From NCBI RefSeq assembly GCF_943193045.1, contig NZ_CALPCN010000002.1, positions 62,001 to 126,000 of the forward strand: a stretch of DNA of 64,000 nt. Reading direction: 5' to 3'. This document shows positions 16,151-24,994 of this stretch, piece by piece. The notes under the pieces are model-generated. The model did not search any database. It was given only the letters and a program-made list of their open reading frames with translations, and was not told the origin of the DNA. Made by a program: the position numbers and the translations under genes. This DNA comes from Pumilibacter muris. Its GTDB lineage: Bacteria; Bacillota; Clostridia; Christensenellales; Pumilibacteraceae. The first letter of the stretch is position 1. Each line of letters starts with the position of its first letter.

Positions 16151-16330
16151 ATGGGCGATAAACGCGACCCGCAAAACAAAAACGAAATATACGCGCGGAG
16201 CGTTCGTTGCCCCGTACATCACGCCGTAATCGGCAAATACGACGTGCGCGACGGCTTGATAAACGCGGTTTATTTATGCCCGAAATGCCGTCGGGAATAT
16301 ACCTACACAATACCACCGCGCAAACCGTGA
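16151..16330 (+). CDS. Small zinc-ribbon protein (Com-like), 59 aa
   Basis: ATG 16151 lies 3 bases after the terL stop, with GGAGG upstream. The peptide has SVRCPVHHAV and, 26 residues on, YLCPKCRREYTYTI, giving a Cys/His-Cys-Cys metal site like the small phage Com zinc-ribbon proteins. Com of phage Mu binds mom mRNA to allow translation; a regulatory RNA-binding role is only a suggestion, although a structured leader RNA starts just downstream. Confidence 0.65.
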   Translation: MGDKRDPQNKNEIYARSVRCPVHHAVIGKYDVRDGLINAVYLCPKCRREYTYTIPPRKP

Positions 16331-16364
16331 AAAAAACTTCTTAAAAGATTTTAACGAAAAACCG

Positions 16365-16394
16365 TTGACTTCGCGCCGCGCGTCGAGTTATAAT
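16365..16394 (+). promoter_or_regulatory. SigA-type promoter of the head operon
   Basis: TTGACT, 18 bp, TATAAT. Transcription should start near 16401 and enter the structured leader before the portal gene. It is the clearest rightward promoter in the structural region. Confidence 0.75.
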
Positions 16395-16400
16395 GCGGTC

Positions 16401-16623
16401 AAATTGAATACACGCACCACCACCCCGCGCGGGTGAGTGCGCCGCAATCGCCTTGTATTGCCGCCCGTTCGGGCGTGTGCGCCGTTGGTGTCTGATTATG
16501 GCATATCCACCGCCGACGCGGTGAGTGCGCCGCGATTATCTTTTAATCGCCACATATCAAAACGAATGTGAGTGCGCCGATATTAACGAGTTTATTGCTC
16601 GTTACTATCGGCGCACTTTTTTT
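16401..16623 (+). ncRNA. Three-unit structured leader RNA ending in a terminator
   Basis: About 220 bases without a supported reading frame. One module occurs three times: a hairpin closed by CAC...GTG, the exact linker AGTGCGCC, then a second hairpin. Linkers lie at 16436, 16524 and 16571. First hairpins are CACCC/GGGTG, CACCGC/GCGGTG and CACAT/ATGTG; second hairpins are GCAAT/ATTGC, GCGATTA/TAATCGC and the terminator. The stems differ in sequence but keep pairing, which is covariation within the array. Unit one has an extra hairpin CGCCC/GGGCG (16462-16475) and another GTGCGCC (16477). The RNA may be an attenuator of the portal operon or a free small RNA. Confidence 0.7.
16571..16623 (+). 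terminator. Strong intrinsic terminator between leader and portal gene
   Basis: AGTGCGCCGATA (16571-16582) pairs perfectly with TATCGGCGCACT (16606-16617), extended inside by TAACGAG/CTCGTTA, and a run of seven T ends it. It is 13 bases before the portal ribosome-binding site. The 3' arm GGCGCACT could also pair with the upstream AGTGCGCC copies. Confidence 0.85.
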
Positions 16624-16650
16624 GTTATTTTTCGCAAGGAGGCAAGCCGA

Positions 16651-17931
16651 TTGTCAACGCTTAAAAACGCCATACACAATTTGCTCGGTTGGGATAGACC
16701 GACCGCGTATAACCGCGTTGTAAATGCAAATACGGTTTTATTTTCGTCGTTCGGCAAGGATATTACCGCGTCGGACATCGTAAAAACGGCGATACATCGC
16801 GTTTGCGAGGAAGTGTCAAAATGTAGTATCAAGTCGGTTATTGAAACGCAAAACCCGCACCGCATAACGGTCGCGGACGACGACATCAACCGCGTTTTGT
16901 GCGGGCGTGTAAACCCGATATGCGGACTTAAAGACTTTTTGTATAAATGCGCTTACATCGCGCTCGTCAATCGAAATTGTTTTATTTATTGGGCTTACGA
17001 CGAAGTCCCGATAAAAGTTGACGGCAAAGATTATGTCAAGCGCGTTACGCGCGGTTTATACCCGCTTGAAAAAGCCCGCGTCAAACTCTACTATGCGGGC
17101 GACGAAATGCGGGCGGAATTACAAAGCGCGACGGGCGGCGGCGTTACGCTTGACTTACCGTATAGCGATTTAATACATATTCGCGTCGGTTACGGTGCAA
17201 ACCCGTATTTGGGCGGCGACGCAAACGGTCAAGCCGATTGGCGGGCAATTCTTAAAAATTTGCAGACTTTGCACGTTATACAGGAGTCTATCCCGAAATC
17301 GCTTGAAGCGTCTTTATCGTTGCACGGCATTTTGACAATGCGCACGGTTGCGGAAGCGGACAAACGCGAAATATCCCGCAAGGAATTTGAACAGCATTTA
17401 TTTAACAGCGAGTACGGTATAGTCGCAACCGACTACGAGTCCGAATTTACGCCGATACAAATTGCAACGCAGGATATACCGCAAACCGTTTTAACATTTT
17501 TGCGCGACGAAATTTTGTCGCCGTTCGGCGTTAGTGTGCCGATATATCTTGGCAAATACACCGACGACGACTTTACCGCGTTTTATCAAACGGCGGTCGA
17601 GCCGTTGCTTATGACGATTGCCGAAGCAATGAAAATAACGCTCTTTACCGCGTCGCAAATCACGCACGGGCGCACGATAAAATTTTACGACAAAGTCGTG
17701 CAATCGCTATCGTTCGCGCGGCGTTTGGAAATCGCAAAAGCGACGCAAGAGGACGCGCTCCTATCACGACCCGAACGGCGCGAATTGTTGGGCTATGACC
17801 CCGACGACGAGCCGACCCGCGTATCGTTGAATTATATCGACGTATCAATCGCAAATACCTATCAATTAACGGCGTTGTCGCAGGGCAAAAAACCGACCGC
17901 GCCGAAGCAAAACAAGGAGGACGACGAATAA
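16651..17931 (+). CDS. HK97-type portal protein
   Basis: 426 residues from a TTG at 16651, chosen because AAGGAGG ends 8 bases upstream; a longer frame would run through the terminator hairpin. The N-terminal STLKNAIHNLLGW, the central DLPYSDLIHIRVGY and the C-terminal LSRPERRELLGYDPDDE are typical of the HK97 portal family. Twelve subunits form the DNA channel at one capsid vertex. The acidic tail overlaps the protease start. Confidence 0.92.
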   Translation: MSTLKNAIHNLLGWDRPTAYNRVVNANTVLFSSFGKDITASDIVKTAIHRVCEEVSKCSIKSVIETQNPHRITVADDDINRVLCGRVNPICGLKDFLYKCAYIALVNRNCFIYWAYDEVPIKVDGKDYVKRVTRGLYPLEKARVKLYYAGDEMRAELQSATGGGVTLDLPYSDLIHIRVGYGANPYLGGDANGQADWRAILKNLQTLHVIQESIPKSLEASLSLHGILTMRTVAEADKREISRKEFEQHLFNSEYGIVATDYESEFTPIQIATQDIPQTVLTFLRDEILSPFGVSVPIYLGKYTDDDFTAFYQTAVEPLLMTIAEAMKITLFTASQITHGRTIKFYDKVVQSLSFARRLEIAKATQEDALLSRPERRELLGYDPDDEPTRVSLNYIDVSIANTYQLTALSQGKKPTAPKQNKEDDE

Positions 17932-18623
17932 TGCCCGACGAAATTAAACCGTACACCGTGCCGCAATATATCAAACGCGCCGCGCCCGACGGAAACCCCG
18001 CACAAATCGACCCGTTAAAGGGTGTAATCGAAGGTTGCCCGATTGTATTCAATCAACGGACGGCAATCGGCGACCTATTCTATGAAGAAATCGACCCGCA
18101 CGCGCTCGACGACGCGGATATAACCGACATTAAATTTATGGTAAACCATAACGACGGAATGATACCTCTCGCCCGCCACAGGCGCGGCAAACGGTCGACT
18201 ATGGACGTTGAAATCAAGCCCGACGGTTTACACGTTAGAACGACGCTCGACATCGAAAACAACGCCACCGCCCGCGAACTATGCTCGGCGGTAACACGCG
18301 GCGACATCGAGGATATGTCTTTTGCGTTCGGCGTTTTGGTGTCGGGTTACGAATGGCGCGACCTTGACACGGATATGCCGACGCGCCGTATTACCAAAAT
18401 ATCAAAGGTTTTCGAAGTATCCGCCGTGAACGACGGCGCATACCCGCAAACTTCGATATATGCCCGCTCCCCCGCCTCGTTGGATAACGACAAAATTGCG
18501 TTGGATAACGCAAAGGCGGCGGCGTTGGAAAATGAACAAAGGCGGCAAGCCGCCGACTCGCAAGCGGCGTTAAAACTTGCGAAAGAAAAATTTTTATTTT
18601 TGGAGGAACAAAAAACACTATGA
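17931..18623 (+). CDS. Prohead maturation protease (HK97, U35-like)
   Basis: 230 residues. KFMVNHNDGMIPLARH (about residue 67-82) holds the catalytic His and RGDIEDMSFAFGVLVSGYEW (about 123-142) the catalytic Ser. The C-terminal 60 residues are helical and charged, as in scaffolding tails. It cleaves the capsid delta domain during maturation. Overlaps portal by one base and capsid by four. Confidence 0.92.
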   Translation: MPDEIKPYTVPQYIKRAAPDGNPAQIDPLKGVIEGCPIVFNQRTAIGDLFYEEIDPHALDDADITDIKFMVNHNDGMIPLARHRRGKRSTMDVEIKPDGLHVRTTLDIENNATARELCSAVTRGDIEDMSFAFGVLVSGYEWRDLDTDMPTRRITKISKVFEVSAVNDGAYPQTSIYARSPASLDNDKIALDNAKAAALENEQRRQAADSQAALKLAKEKFLFLEEQKTL

Positions 18624-19867
18624 ACATCAAAAAGTTGCTCGAAGAGCGTGCCGCCCTTTTAGCGGAAGCGGCAAAAGCGGAAACCACCGCCGAGCGTCTT
18701 GCGGAAATTCGCGCAAGGGTTGAAGCAATCAATTACACCGTAACGGAATTGCGCAAGGACGAAGCGGAAGCAAAAGCGAAAGAAGAGCGCGACGCGGCAC
18801 GTCCCGCAAACGGCGGCGCACCCGCCCCGACCCCCGTTGTTGTTCACGACGACGCAAAAGTAGACGCGCAAAAGCGCGCCGCCGCAAACGCGGAAGCGGT
18901 CGAGAAACGCGCAAAGGCACTTAAAAGCGGCACGAAAACGACGCTCGAACATCGCGCCGTTGCGTCCACTTCCACCGCGCTCGGCACGGTTGCAAGCGGC
19001 GACATCACTCCCGCGTTTGAACAGGTCGGCACGGTCGACAAACTTGTCAATACCGTACATCTTGAAGGCACGGGCGCGGAAAGTTACGAAAAGCCGTTTG
19101 CAAAAACTATCGGCGAAGGCGATATAACCGCAGAAGGCGCGGACTACGCCGACGCCGAGCCGACGTTTGATTATGCGCCGATAAACAAGGTTAAAATCAC
19201 GGCTTACGCCGAAGTCAACGAAGAGGTCGAGAAATTGCCCGCCGCGCGTTATGTCGCGGAAGTTGAAGGTGCGGTCGTTGGCGCATTGCGTAAAAAGACC
19301 ATTGCGCAAATTTTGCACGGAAGCGGCAAAAATCAACTTGTCGGCATTATCAACGCTCCCGAAAATATTATTGATACCAAACAGCGCAAAACGATTGCCG
19401 CAATCGACGAAAATACACTCGACGACATCATATTCGATTATGGCGGCGACGAAAACGTCGAAAGCGACGCGGTGCTTTTGCTTAACAAATTAACGCTTAA
19501 AGAATTTGCGAAAGTAAAAGGCTCGGACAAAAAACGCGCTTACGAAATCGTTATACGCGGAAATTCGGGAACTATAAACGGCGTGCCGTTTGTTTGCACG
19601 GCGAAACTTCCCGCGTTTAAGACTGTTACAGCGGGCAACGTATATATGATTTACGGCAAATTGGCGGGCTACGAATTGGCGGTATTTGCCGACATCGAAG
19701 TTGCAAAATCTACCGACTACAAATTCAAGCAGGGCGTTATCGCGTTCAAAGCGTCGCAGTTTGTCGGCGGCTCGCCCGCTATGTTTAACGGGTTTATAAC
19801 CGTTCAAAAGGAAGCGGGCGCGGAAGCGGCAAAGACGAACACCGAAACGCCGAAAGCGGGCAATTAA
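18620..19867 (+). CDS. HK97-fold major capsid protein
   Basis: 415 residues. The first 110 form a charged helical delta region (LAEIRARVEAINYTVTELRK). The mature shell domain begins near STALGTVASGDITPAFEQVG (about 112-131). E-loop and spine features follow (KVKITAYAEVNEEVEKLPA). Protease, portal and connector neighbours confirm the role. GGAGG lies 13 bases before the ATG. Confidence 0.95.
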   Translation: MNIKKLLEERAALLAEAAKAETTAERLAEIRARVEAINYTVTELRKDEAEAKAKEERDAARPANGGAPAPTPVVVHDDAKVDAQKRAAANAEAVEKRAKALKSGTKTTLEHRAVASTSTALGTVASGDITPAFEQVGTVDKLVNTVHLEGTGAESYEKPFAKTIGEGDITAEGADYADAEPTFDYAPINKVKITAYAEVNEEVEKLPAARYVAEVEGAVVGALRKKTIAQILHGSGKNQLVGIINAPENIIDTKQRKTIAAIDENTLDDIIFDYGGDENVESDAVLLLNKLTLKEFAKVKGSDKKRAYEIVIRGNSGTINGVPFVCTAKLPAFKTVTAGNVYMIYGKLAGYELAVFADIEVAKSTDYKFKQGVIAFKASQFVGGSPAMFNGFITVQKEAGAEAAKTNTETPKAGN

Positions 19868-19932
19868 AACGGTTTTAGTTGCGGGTCGGCGCAAGAGCCG
19901 ATACAAAACGGTATTACGTTAAGGAGGTCGAA

Positions 19933-20193
19933 ATGCAACAAGACATCGACAACATCTTGTATAAAATGGGCTACTATGACGCAGACCCGCAATTAAAAGA
20001 AACCGTAAAGGGCTATATCAAAGTCGCGGAGGAATTTATGCTCGATAGCGGCGTACCGCAAGACCGTTTGGGAACGCAACGCGCATACGCAATCAAAGCA
20101 CTTTTCGCCGACGCTTTTGATAAAGGCACACCCGACGACGTAATCAAGAAGGACGGAATGGTTGTCGCGCTTATCGCGCAATTACGGAGATAA
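19933..20193 (+). CDS. Head-tail connector (gp6-like)
   Basis: 86 residues, all-helical, start ATG 19933 after AAGGAGG. Position directly after the capsid gene and the pattern KETVKGYIKVAEEFMLDSG ... AYAIKALFADAFDKG fit the DNA-packaging connector family of HK97-like phages, which forms a ring under the portal. Confidence 0.75.
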   Translation: MQQDIDNILYKMGYYDADPQLKETVKGYIKVAEEFMLDSGVPQDRLGTQRAYAIKALFADAFDKGTPDDVIKKDGMVVALIAQLRR

Positions 20194-20194
20194 T

Positions 20195-20605
20195 ATGGCA
20201 AAACAAACGGTAAAAGAACGCCGCACGCTTGTCAAATTCGCCGTACAGCGCACGACACACATCGCGGGAAAAGGTGCGTCGACAACGTGGGAAACAATAT
20301 CGGTCAAAATAGGCGAAGCCGACGACGGCTCGCCTATAATGACAGATTGCTTTTATTGCGAATGGTTAAACGCATACGGGCAAACGGCAACGCAACAGCA
20401 AGCCGACGGCGTAATACGCCCCGCCCGCTTGCGCTTGCCGTTCGTTAAAGCAGTTTACGACGCACTTATCGCGCGGGACGTGCGAATTTACTTGCGCGGC
20501 ATAAAAGACGACGCGCACACGTTTTGTCTTGCAGGGGCGGCGGATAACTACCTTGAACAAAACAAAATGATTGAACTACAAGTCAAAAAGTACGAGGGCA
20601 AATAA
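20195..20605 (+). CDS. Head-tail adaptor/closure protein
   Basis: 136 residues, ATG 20195 just after the connector stop. Beta-rich with MTDCFYCEWLNAYGQTATQQ, where stopper or head-closure proteins are encoded in related phages. Family assignment rests on synteny. Confidence 0.6.
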   Translation: MAKQTVKERRTLVKFAVQRTTHIAGKGASTTWETISVKIGEADDGSPIMTDCFYCEWLNAYGQTATQQQADGVIRPARLRLPFVKAVYDALIARDVRIYLRGIKDDAHTFCLAGAADNYLEQNKMIELQVKKYEGK

Positions 20606-21021
20606 TGAACGTAACGGCGATAATACAAAAAATACTCGACGACACGCTTTTGCCGTTCGGCGTAATAACAAACCACTTGCGGCGCGTTGAAACGGACAAT
20701 ATCGCAAATTCGCAAGTCAATGTAAACGCCGACGAGTACGTCGTTTATAAAATCGTATCAAATCGCCCGAAAACATACGGCGACGGCAATGCAAAGACCC
20801 GCCGCGTGTATATCGACGTGAATTACTATTACTTGTACGAAAAACACGACCCCCGCTATTCGGGCGTTGACGAACGCTTAAAGGCTATCAAACGCGCCGT
20901 ATTGCAAGACCCGCATTTTGCGCTCGCAAACGACGAAAGCGATATACCCGACAGCAACAACCCGTATCGCGGCGTAAACATTGAGTTTGTGTACATCGGG
21001 ACGGTTGATTATGGCAAATAA
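20605..21021 (+). CDS. Tail completion-type protein
   Basis: 138 residues. Starts in the stop of the gene before (AATG). The opening TAIIQKILDDTLLPFGVITN and the strand-rich centre resemble tail terminator/completion proteins, and the position between head closure and tail tube fits. Order relative to the gp10-like gene differs from HK97. Confidence 0.6.
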   Translation: MNVTAIIQKILDDTLLPFGVITNHLRRVETDNIANSQVNVNADEYVVYKIVSNRPKTYGDGNAKTRRVYIDVNYYYLYEKHDPRYSGVDERLKAIKRAVLQDPHFALANDESDIPDSNNPYRGVNIEFVYIGTVDYGK

Positions 21022-21445
21022 AGGCATATCGACGGGACACATCGCGCTCGACGAATTGCCCGAAGCGTTGACGGGAATTTTAACCGATTTTCAACACGCA
21101 AACTTTGAAGCGCGGCAACAGGCGGTACAAAAGGGCGCGGAGGTTTTCAAAGACGCGGTCGAAGCCGTAACGCCCCGCGACACGGGCGAAATGGCGCAGT
21201 CTTGGCAAATCAAGACAAAGTACAAAGACCGCCGATATGTCGGAAATACACGCGTTGCAAGCGGCGACGTGCGCCGTAAAACAAAAGACGGCTCAAAAGG
21301 CGAAGCGCGGCAAGACGTACCATTGTCAAACGTACTTGAATATGGCGACAACCCGCATAATGGTTTTATCCGCCGTTGTTTTGACGAAACCGAGCCGCAA
21401 ATCTTTGAAGCAATCAAAAACACCATTAAAAACGGAGGCAAATAA
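21011..21445 (+). CDS. HK97 gp10-like minor protein
   Basis: 144 residues from ATG 21011. VFKDAVEAVTPRDTGEMAQS, then WQIKT, and further on VLEYGDNPHNGFIRRCFDET are the hallmark of the gp10-like/neck protein family. It overlaps the previous gene by 11 bases. Confidence 0.8.
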   Translation: MANKGISTGHIALDELPEALTGILTDFQHANFEARQQAVQKGAEVFKDAVEAVTPRDTGEMAQSWQIKTKYKDRRYVGNTRVASGDVRRKTKDGSKGEARQDVPLSNVLEYGDNPHNGFIRRCFDETEPQIFEAIKNTIKNGGK

Positions 21446-21448
21446 AAA

Positions 21449-22111
21449 ATGACAAACAGCAAGGCGGCAACGCCCGCAAAAAATCTTATACGTTTTAATA
21501 TCCGTAATGCAAAGTACGCCTTCCCCGCCGACAATGGCGAGTATGGCGATTTTGTGCCTATGGGTACATCAACAAAAATGGCACTTGAAACCGACTCGTC
21601 CGAAAAAGAAGTCTACGGCGACGGCGAGTGCATTGTTCACTACATCAACGAAAAGGGCAAAACGGGAACGCTTACGCAAAACAATATTTGCGACGAGTAC
21701 GAAATCGCGTGCGGACGGCAGGTAATGACCGCCGACGGGCTTGCGCAGGTTAAGCCGACCAAAAACACCCCGCACATCATTTATTTTGAAACGTGCGCAA
21801 TGGACGGCGATAACGAAATATCGGTCGCAAAAACGATGTTGTACGGCGTTACGTCCACCCGCCCCGCCGAAAATTACGACCAAAATAACGGCGAAATCAA
21901 CGAGTCGTCGTTCGATGTGCCGCTTAAAATCAAGGGTATCAAAGCACTTGCGTCGGACGGCAAGGTTTACGTCGACGCAAAAGGTAACAACCGTGTTGTA
22001 TGGCAGTTGACGAAAACGCCCGATATGGAGGGTTATGACACGTTCGGCGACAAGGTGGTTATCCCGAAAATGCTTGCGGGCGCGGAAGCGGACACAGGCA
22101 CGGGCGCATAA
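21449..22111 (+). CDS. Major tail tube protein
   Basis: 220 residues, beta-rich. FNIRNAKYAFPADNGEYGDF at the start and the closing VWQLTKTPDMEGYDTFGDKV match phage major tail proteins of the phi13 type. It is followed by the frameshifted chaperone pair, the expected order. Confidence 0.85.
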   Translation: MTNSKAATPAKNLIRFNIRNAKYAFPADNGEYGDFVPMGTSTKMALETDSSEKEVYGDGECIVHYINEKGKTGTLTQNNICDEYEIACGRQVMTADGLAQVKPTKNTPHIIYFETCAMDGDNEISVAKTMLYGVTSTRPAENYDQNNGEINESSFDVPLKIKGIKALASDGKVYVDAKGNNRVVWQLTKTPDMEGYDTFGDKVVIPKMLAGAEADTGTGA

Positions 22112-22123
22112 TCGGAGGGCGAT

Positions 22124-22519
22124 ATGATAAATACGACTTTACCCGTACTTGAAACGGAACTCGACGAAGCGAAGGGCGAACTTATCCGCAAAACGCACGA
22201 CATCAAGTGCAAAATCGACGTATCGGTATTTGCCGAGCGGCGTTGGGAAGAGAACTTCCCCGCAAACGCAAAGACCGAAACGATTTTTGCATACGTTGAA
22301 CGAATGAGCGGAAAAGACCTTAAAAACCCCGCATACCTTTTGTCGAACTTAAAGGCGATTTATTGCTTTATCGTAAGCGACGAAATTGCCGACTTCGACT
22401 CGTTTTTGCAAATGTTTGATATGTCGGACATCGAATACTTGACGCGGCTCATTAACAAAATCAAGTTTGTTTTTGAAATCGCGTTAAAGGCGACAACAAC
22501 GAACGCAAAAAACTCGTAA
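22124..22519 (+). CDS. Tail assembly chaperone G
   Basis: 131 residues, mostly helical (DSFLQMFDMSDIEYLTRLIN). GGAGG lies 6 bases before the ATG at 22124. It ends at a slippery heptamer, so a fraction of ribosomes should make the longer GT form. G and GT coat the tape measure during tail assembly and are absent from virions. Confidence 0.8.
   Translation: MINTTLPVLETELDEAKGELIRKTHDIKCKIDVSVFAERRWEENFPANAKTETIFAYVERMSGKDLKNPAYLLSNLKAIYCFIVSDEIADFDSFLQMFDMSDIEYLTRLINKIKFVFEIALKATTTNAKNS
22507..22513 (+). other. Programmed -1 frameshift site A AAA AAC
   Basis: The heptamer lies in the zero frame as gcA AAA AAC, two codons before the stop at 22517. A one-base backward slip continues into LVTHGQEYTRLSGIYAKLNP with no stop until 22827. 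Confidence 0.85.
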
Positions 22520-22827
22520 CGCACGGGCAGGAATATACGCGGCTATCGGGTATATATGCGAAATTAAACCCGCAACCCGAAGCCGCAAAACCTTTACCCG
22601 TGCCGCGTTACATAACACTTATGCAAAAATGCGTCGAACATAGAATACCCGACGCAATTATCACAAATTCACATTTTAACGACCTTTACGTCTTGATAAT
22701 GTCGATTGATATTGCGAACTTAAAACACGCAATACAGCAAGCACGGAAAGCGCAAAACAAAAACAGCAATTACAACGTGCGCGACGTATCGGCGGCGGAA
22801 GCGGTCAAATTCTTAAAAGGAGGCTAA
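22513..22827 (+). CDS. T extension of tail chaperone (made as GT fusion)
   Basis: The -1 frame is open from the slippery site to 22827, adding about 104 residues (ending VSAAEAVKFLKGG). An ATG at 22600 exists inside it but lacks a ribosome-binding site, so the region should be expressed mainly as the fusion. Placement between tail tube and tape measure is conserved in siphoviruses. Confidence 0.8.
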   Translation, partial: LVTHGQEYTRLSGIYAKLNPQPEAAKPLPVPRYITLMQKCVEHRIPDAIITNSHFNDLYVLIMSIDIANLKHAIQQARKAQNKNSNYNVRDVSAAEAVKFLKGG

Positions 22828-22831
22828 ACCT

Positions 22832-24994
22832 ATGGCGGACAATATTCGCGGCTTAACGGTTGAAATCGGCGCGGACGCGTCGTCGTTCAACAAAGAAATG
22901 TCGTCAATGCGGAAAGCGGCGCAAGCGTCGCAAACCGAATTAAACGCCTTGCAAAAAAGCCTCGAATTAAAATTTGACGCGGACAAATTCGCGCGGGCGC
23001 AAAAGGTCGCTCAACAGGCTATCGACCAAACGGCGGCAAATGCGGACACATTGCGCCGCCGTTTGGCGTACTTGGAAGAGTCGGGAAACATCGACACCGA
23101 CGCATACCGAAAATTGCAAAGCGAACTTGCGAAAGCCGAATTGCAAGGGCAACAATTACAACAGCAACTCGAAAAAATAAACGCAATCAAGTTTACGCAA
23201 CTCGGCAACAATATATCGAAAGTCGGCGGCGCAATTACGGGCGTTGGTAAAGCCTTGACCCCCCTATCCACCCTTGCGGCGGCGGGTGTTACATCGCTCG
23301 GCGCGTTGAACGTATCAGCGGCAAGCGCGGGCGCGGCGGTCGATGACCTTGCTTTGCGACTTGGCATATCCGCCGAAAAAGTGCAAGAGTATCAATACAT
23401 AACGGCGCAATGTGGGGTCGAATGGAGCGTCTTTGAAAAAGCAATGATAAAAGCCCGCGCCGCAATGCTTGACTTGTCGACGGGTACTATGAACACCGCG
23501 TCGCAAGCCTTGCAATCGCTCGGCTTGAATATTGCCGACTTTGAAAGCAAAGAGGCGATGTTCGACGGCATTATCGACGCTTTATCGAATATGCAAGACA
23601 AAACCTTGCAAGCGGCATACGCAAACGAGATTTTTGGCGACAAAGTCGCAAATCAAATGTTGCCGTATCTTAACGCAGGGTCGGACGCTATCAATCAATT
23701 TAAGGGCGAGTTTGAACAAATCGGCTATTTATCAAACGAACAGGTCGCCGCGCTTGCAACGCTTGACGACACCTATTTTTTACTGAAGGAGTCGATTAAA
23801 AACGTCGGCTTGCAAATCGGCGCGTCGCTTGCGCCGCTTATGCAACGGCTCGCCGAAAGCATACAAACAAACTTGATACCGAAATTACAAAGGCTTGCGG
23901 AGTGGTTTAATGGCTTATCGGACGCGCAACAATCTTTTGCGTTAAAGGCAATGCTCGTTGTTGCCGCCCTTGCCCCTTTAACGCTTGGTATCGGCAAACT
24001 TGTTAGCACGGTCGGGAGCATAATCAAAGTATTACCGCAACTCGGCTCGGCGTTGTCGGCGTTGGAAGCGCACCCCATTATTGCGATAATCGGCGTAATA
24101 GCAATTATTTTAATGTTGCTTTATACCCGTTGCGAAGCCTTCCGTGAAGCGATAAACCACCTTGTCGACACGCTCGGTCAAGCGTTAAAACCCGTCCTTG
24201 ACGCAATAATGCTTGTGCTTGACCTTGTAATGCAAATCATACAGCCGCTTATAGACCTTATCGGCGGCATATTGGCGGTTGTAATAAATCTTGTGTCAGA
24301 AGCGTTGCAACCGTTCGTCGAAATCATACAAATGCTTTTTGACAATTTGTCGCCGCTTTTCGATATGCTCGGACTTGCGGTCGAAATGTTTTTAATGCCG
24401 ATACAAATTGCGATACAAGCGTTATTTAGCATTTTGCAACCGCTTTTGAGCGTTGCGCTTATCCCGATTAAACTTTGCTTACAGGCGTTACAAGTGCCAT
24501 TAAAGGTACTCGGCACATTGCTCGGTTGGCTTACCCCGCTTTTTTCGCTTTTCGGTAAAGTCGTTACAACGATATTTAACGGCGTTGTAAAAGTAATCAA
24601 TTTTGTTTTGGGCTTTATCGAGGACGCGATTAACTTTGTTATCGGCATTATAAACGGGCTTATCGACGGCGTAAACGGTGCGCTCGGTTGGCTTGGCGTT
24701 CATATCGACCGCATTGCCGAAGTTAAGTTGCGCATTGATACAAGCGACATTGAGGATATGGACGACGTAAACGCCATTATCGACAGCACCCCGCCCGACA
24801 CATCGGGCGCAGGAAGCGGCGGCACGGTTTACGACGGCGGCACGGGCGGCACATACGGCGATACGTACAATTACGACAACAGCACAACGAACAAGACGCA
24901 AAATATAACGGTTACAATACAAAACTATGCGGCGGAAGTCGACACCGACGCGCTTGTGCGCGACATCAATATTAAACTTGCGGAGGCGATGTAA
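22832..24994 (+). CDS. Tape measure protein
   Basis: 720 residues. N-terminal coiled coil (residues 15-125), then a conserved helical domain (LGNNISKVGGAITGVGKALT), long hydrophobic stretches around 375-440 and 450-600, and a Gly/Asp/Asn-rich tail. By the usual 1.5 angstrom per residue the tail would be about 110 nm, a short to medium siphovirus tail. AGGAGG precedes the ATG. Confidence 0.92.
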   Translation: MADNIRGLTVEIGADASSFNKEMSSMRKAAQASQTELNALQKSLELKFDADKFARAQKVAQQAIDQTAANADTLRRRLAYLEESGNIDTDAYRKLQSELAKAELQGQQLQQQLEKINAIKFTQLGNNISKVGGAITGVGKALTPLSTLAAAGVTSLGALNVSAASAGAAVDDLALRLGISAEKVQEYQYITAQCGVEWSVFEKAMIKARAAMLDLSTGTMNTASQALQSLGLNIADFESKEAMFDGIIDALSNMQDKTLQAAYANEIFGDKVANQMLPYLNAGSDAINQFKGEFEQIGYLSNEQVAALATLDDTYFLLKESIKNVGLQIGASLAPLMQRLAESIQTNLIPKLQRLAEWFNGLSDAQQSFALKAMLVVAALAPLTLGIGKLVSTVGSIIKVLPQLGSALSALEAHPIIAIIGVIAIILMLLYTRCEAFREAINHLVDTLGQALKPVLDAIMLVLDLVMQIIQPLIDLIGGILAVVINLVSEALQPFVEIIQMLFDNLSPLFDMLGLAVEMFLMPIQIAIQALFSILQPLLSVALIPIKLCLQALQVPLKVLGTLLGWLTPLFSLFGKVVTTIFNGVVKVINFVLGFIEDAINFVIGIINGLIDGVNGALGWLGVHIDRIAEVKLRIDTSDIEDMDDVNAIIDSTPPDTSGAGSGGTVYDGGTGGTYGDTYNYDNSTTNKTQNITVTIQNYAAEVDTDALVRDINIKLAEAM

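Noticed and set aside
16525-16650. N-terminal extension of the portal reading frame back to 16525
   Set aside because: It would be translated through two hairpins and a strong terminator. The TTG at 16651 has a well-placed AAGGAGG and gives the usual portal N-terminus.
16401-16650. Type III toxin-antitoxin locus (tandem RNA repeats, terminator, then a gene)
   Set aside because: The layout is similar, but the gene after the terminator is clearly an HK97 portal protein, not a ToxN-type nuclease.
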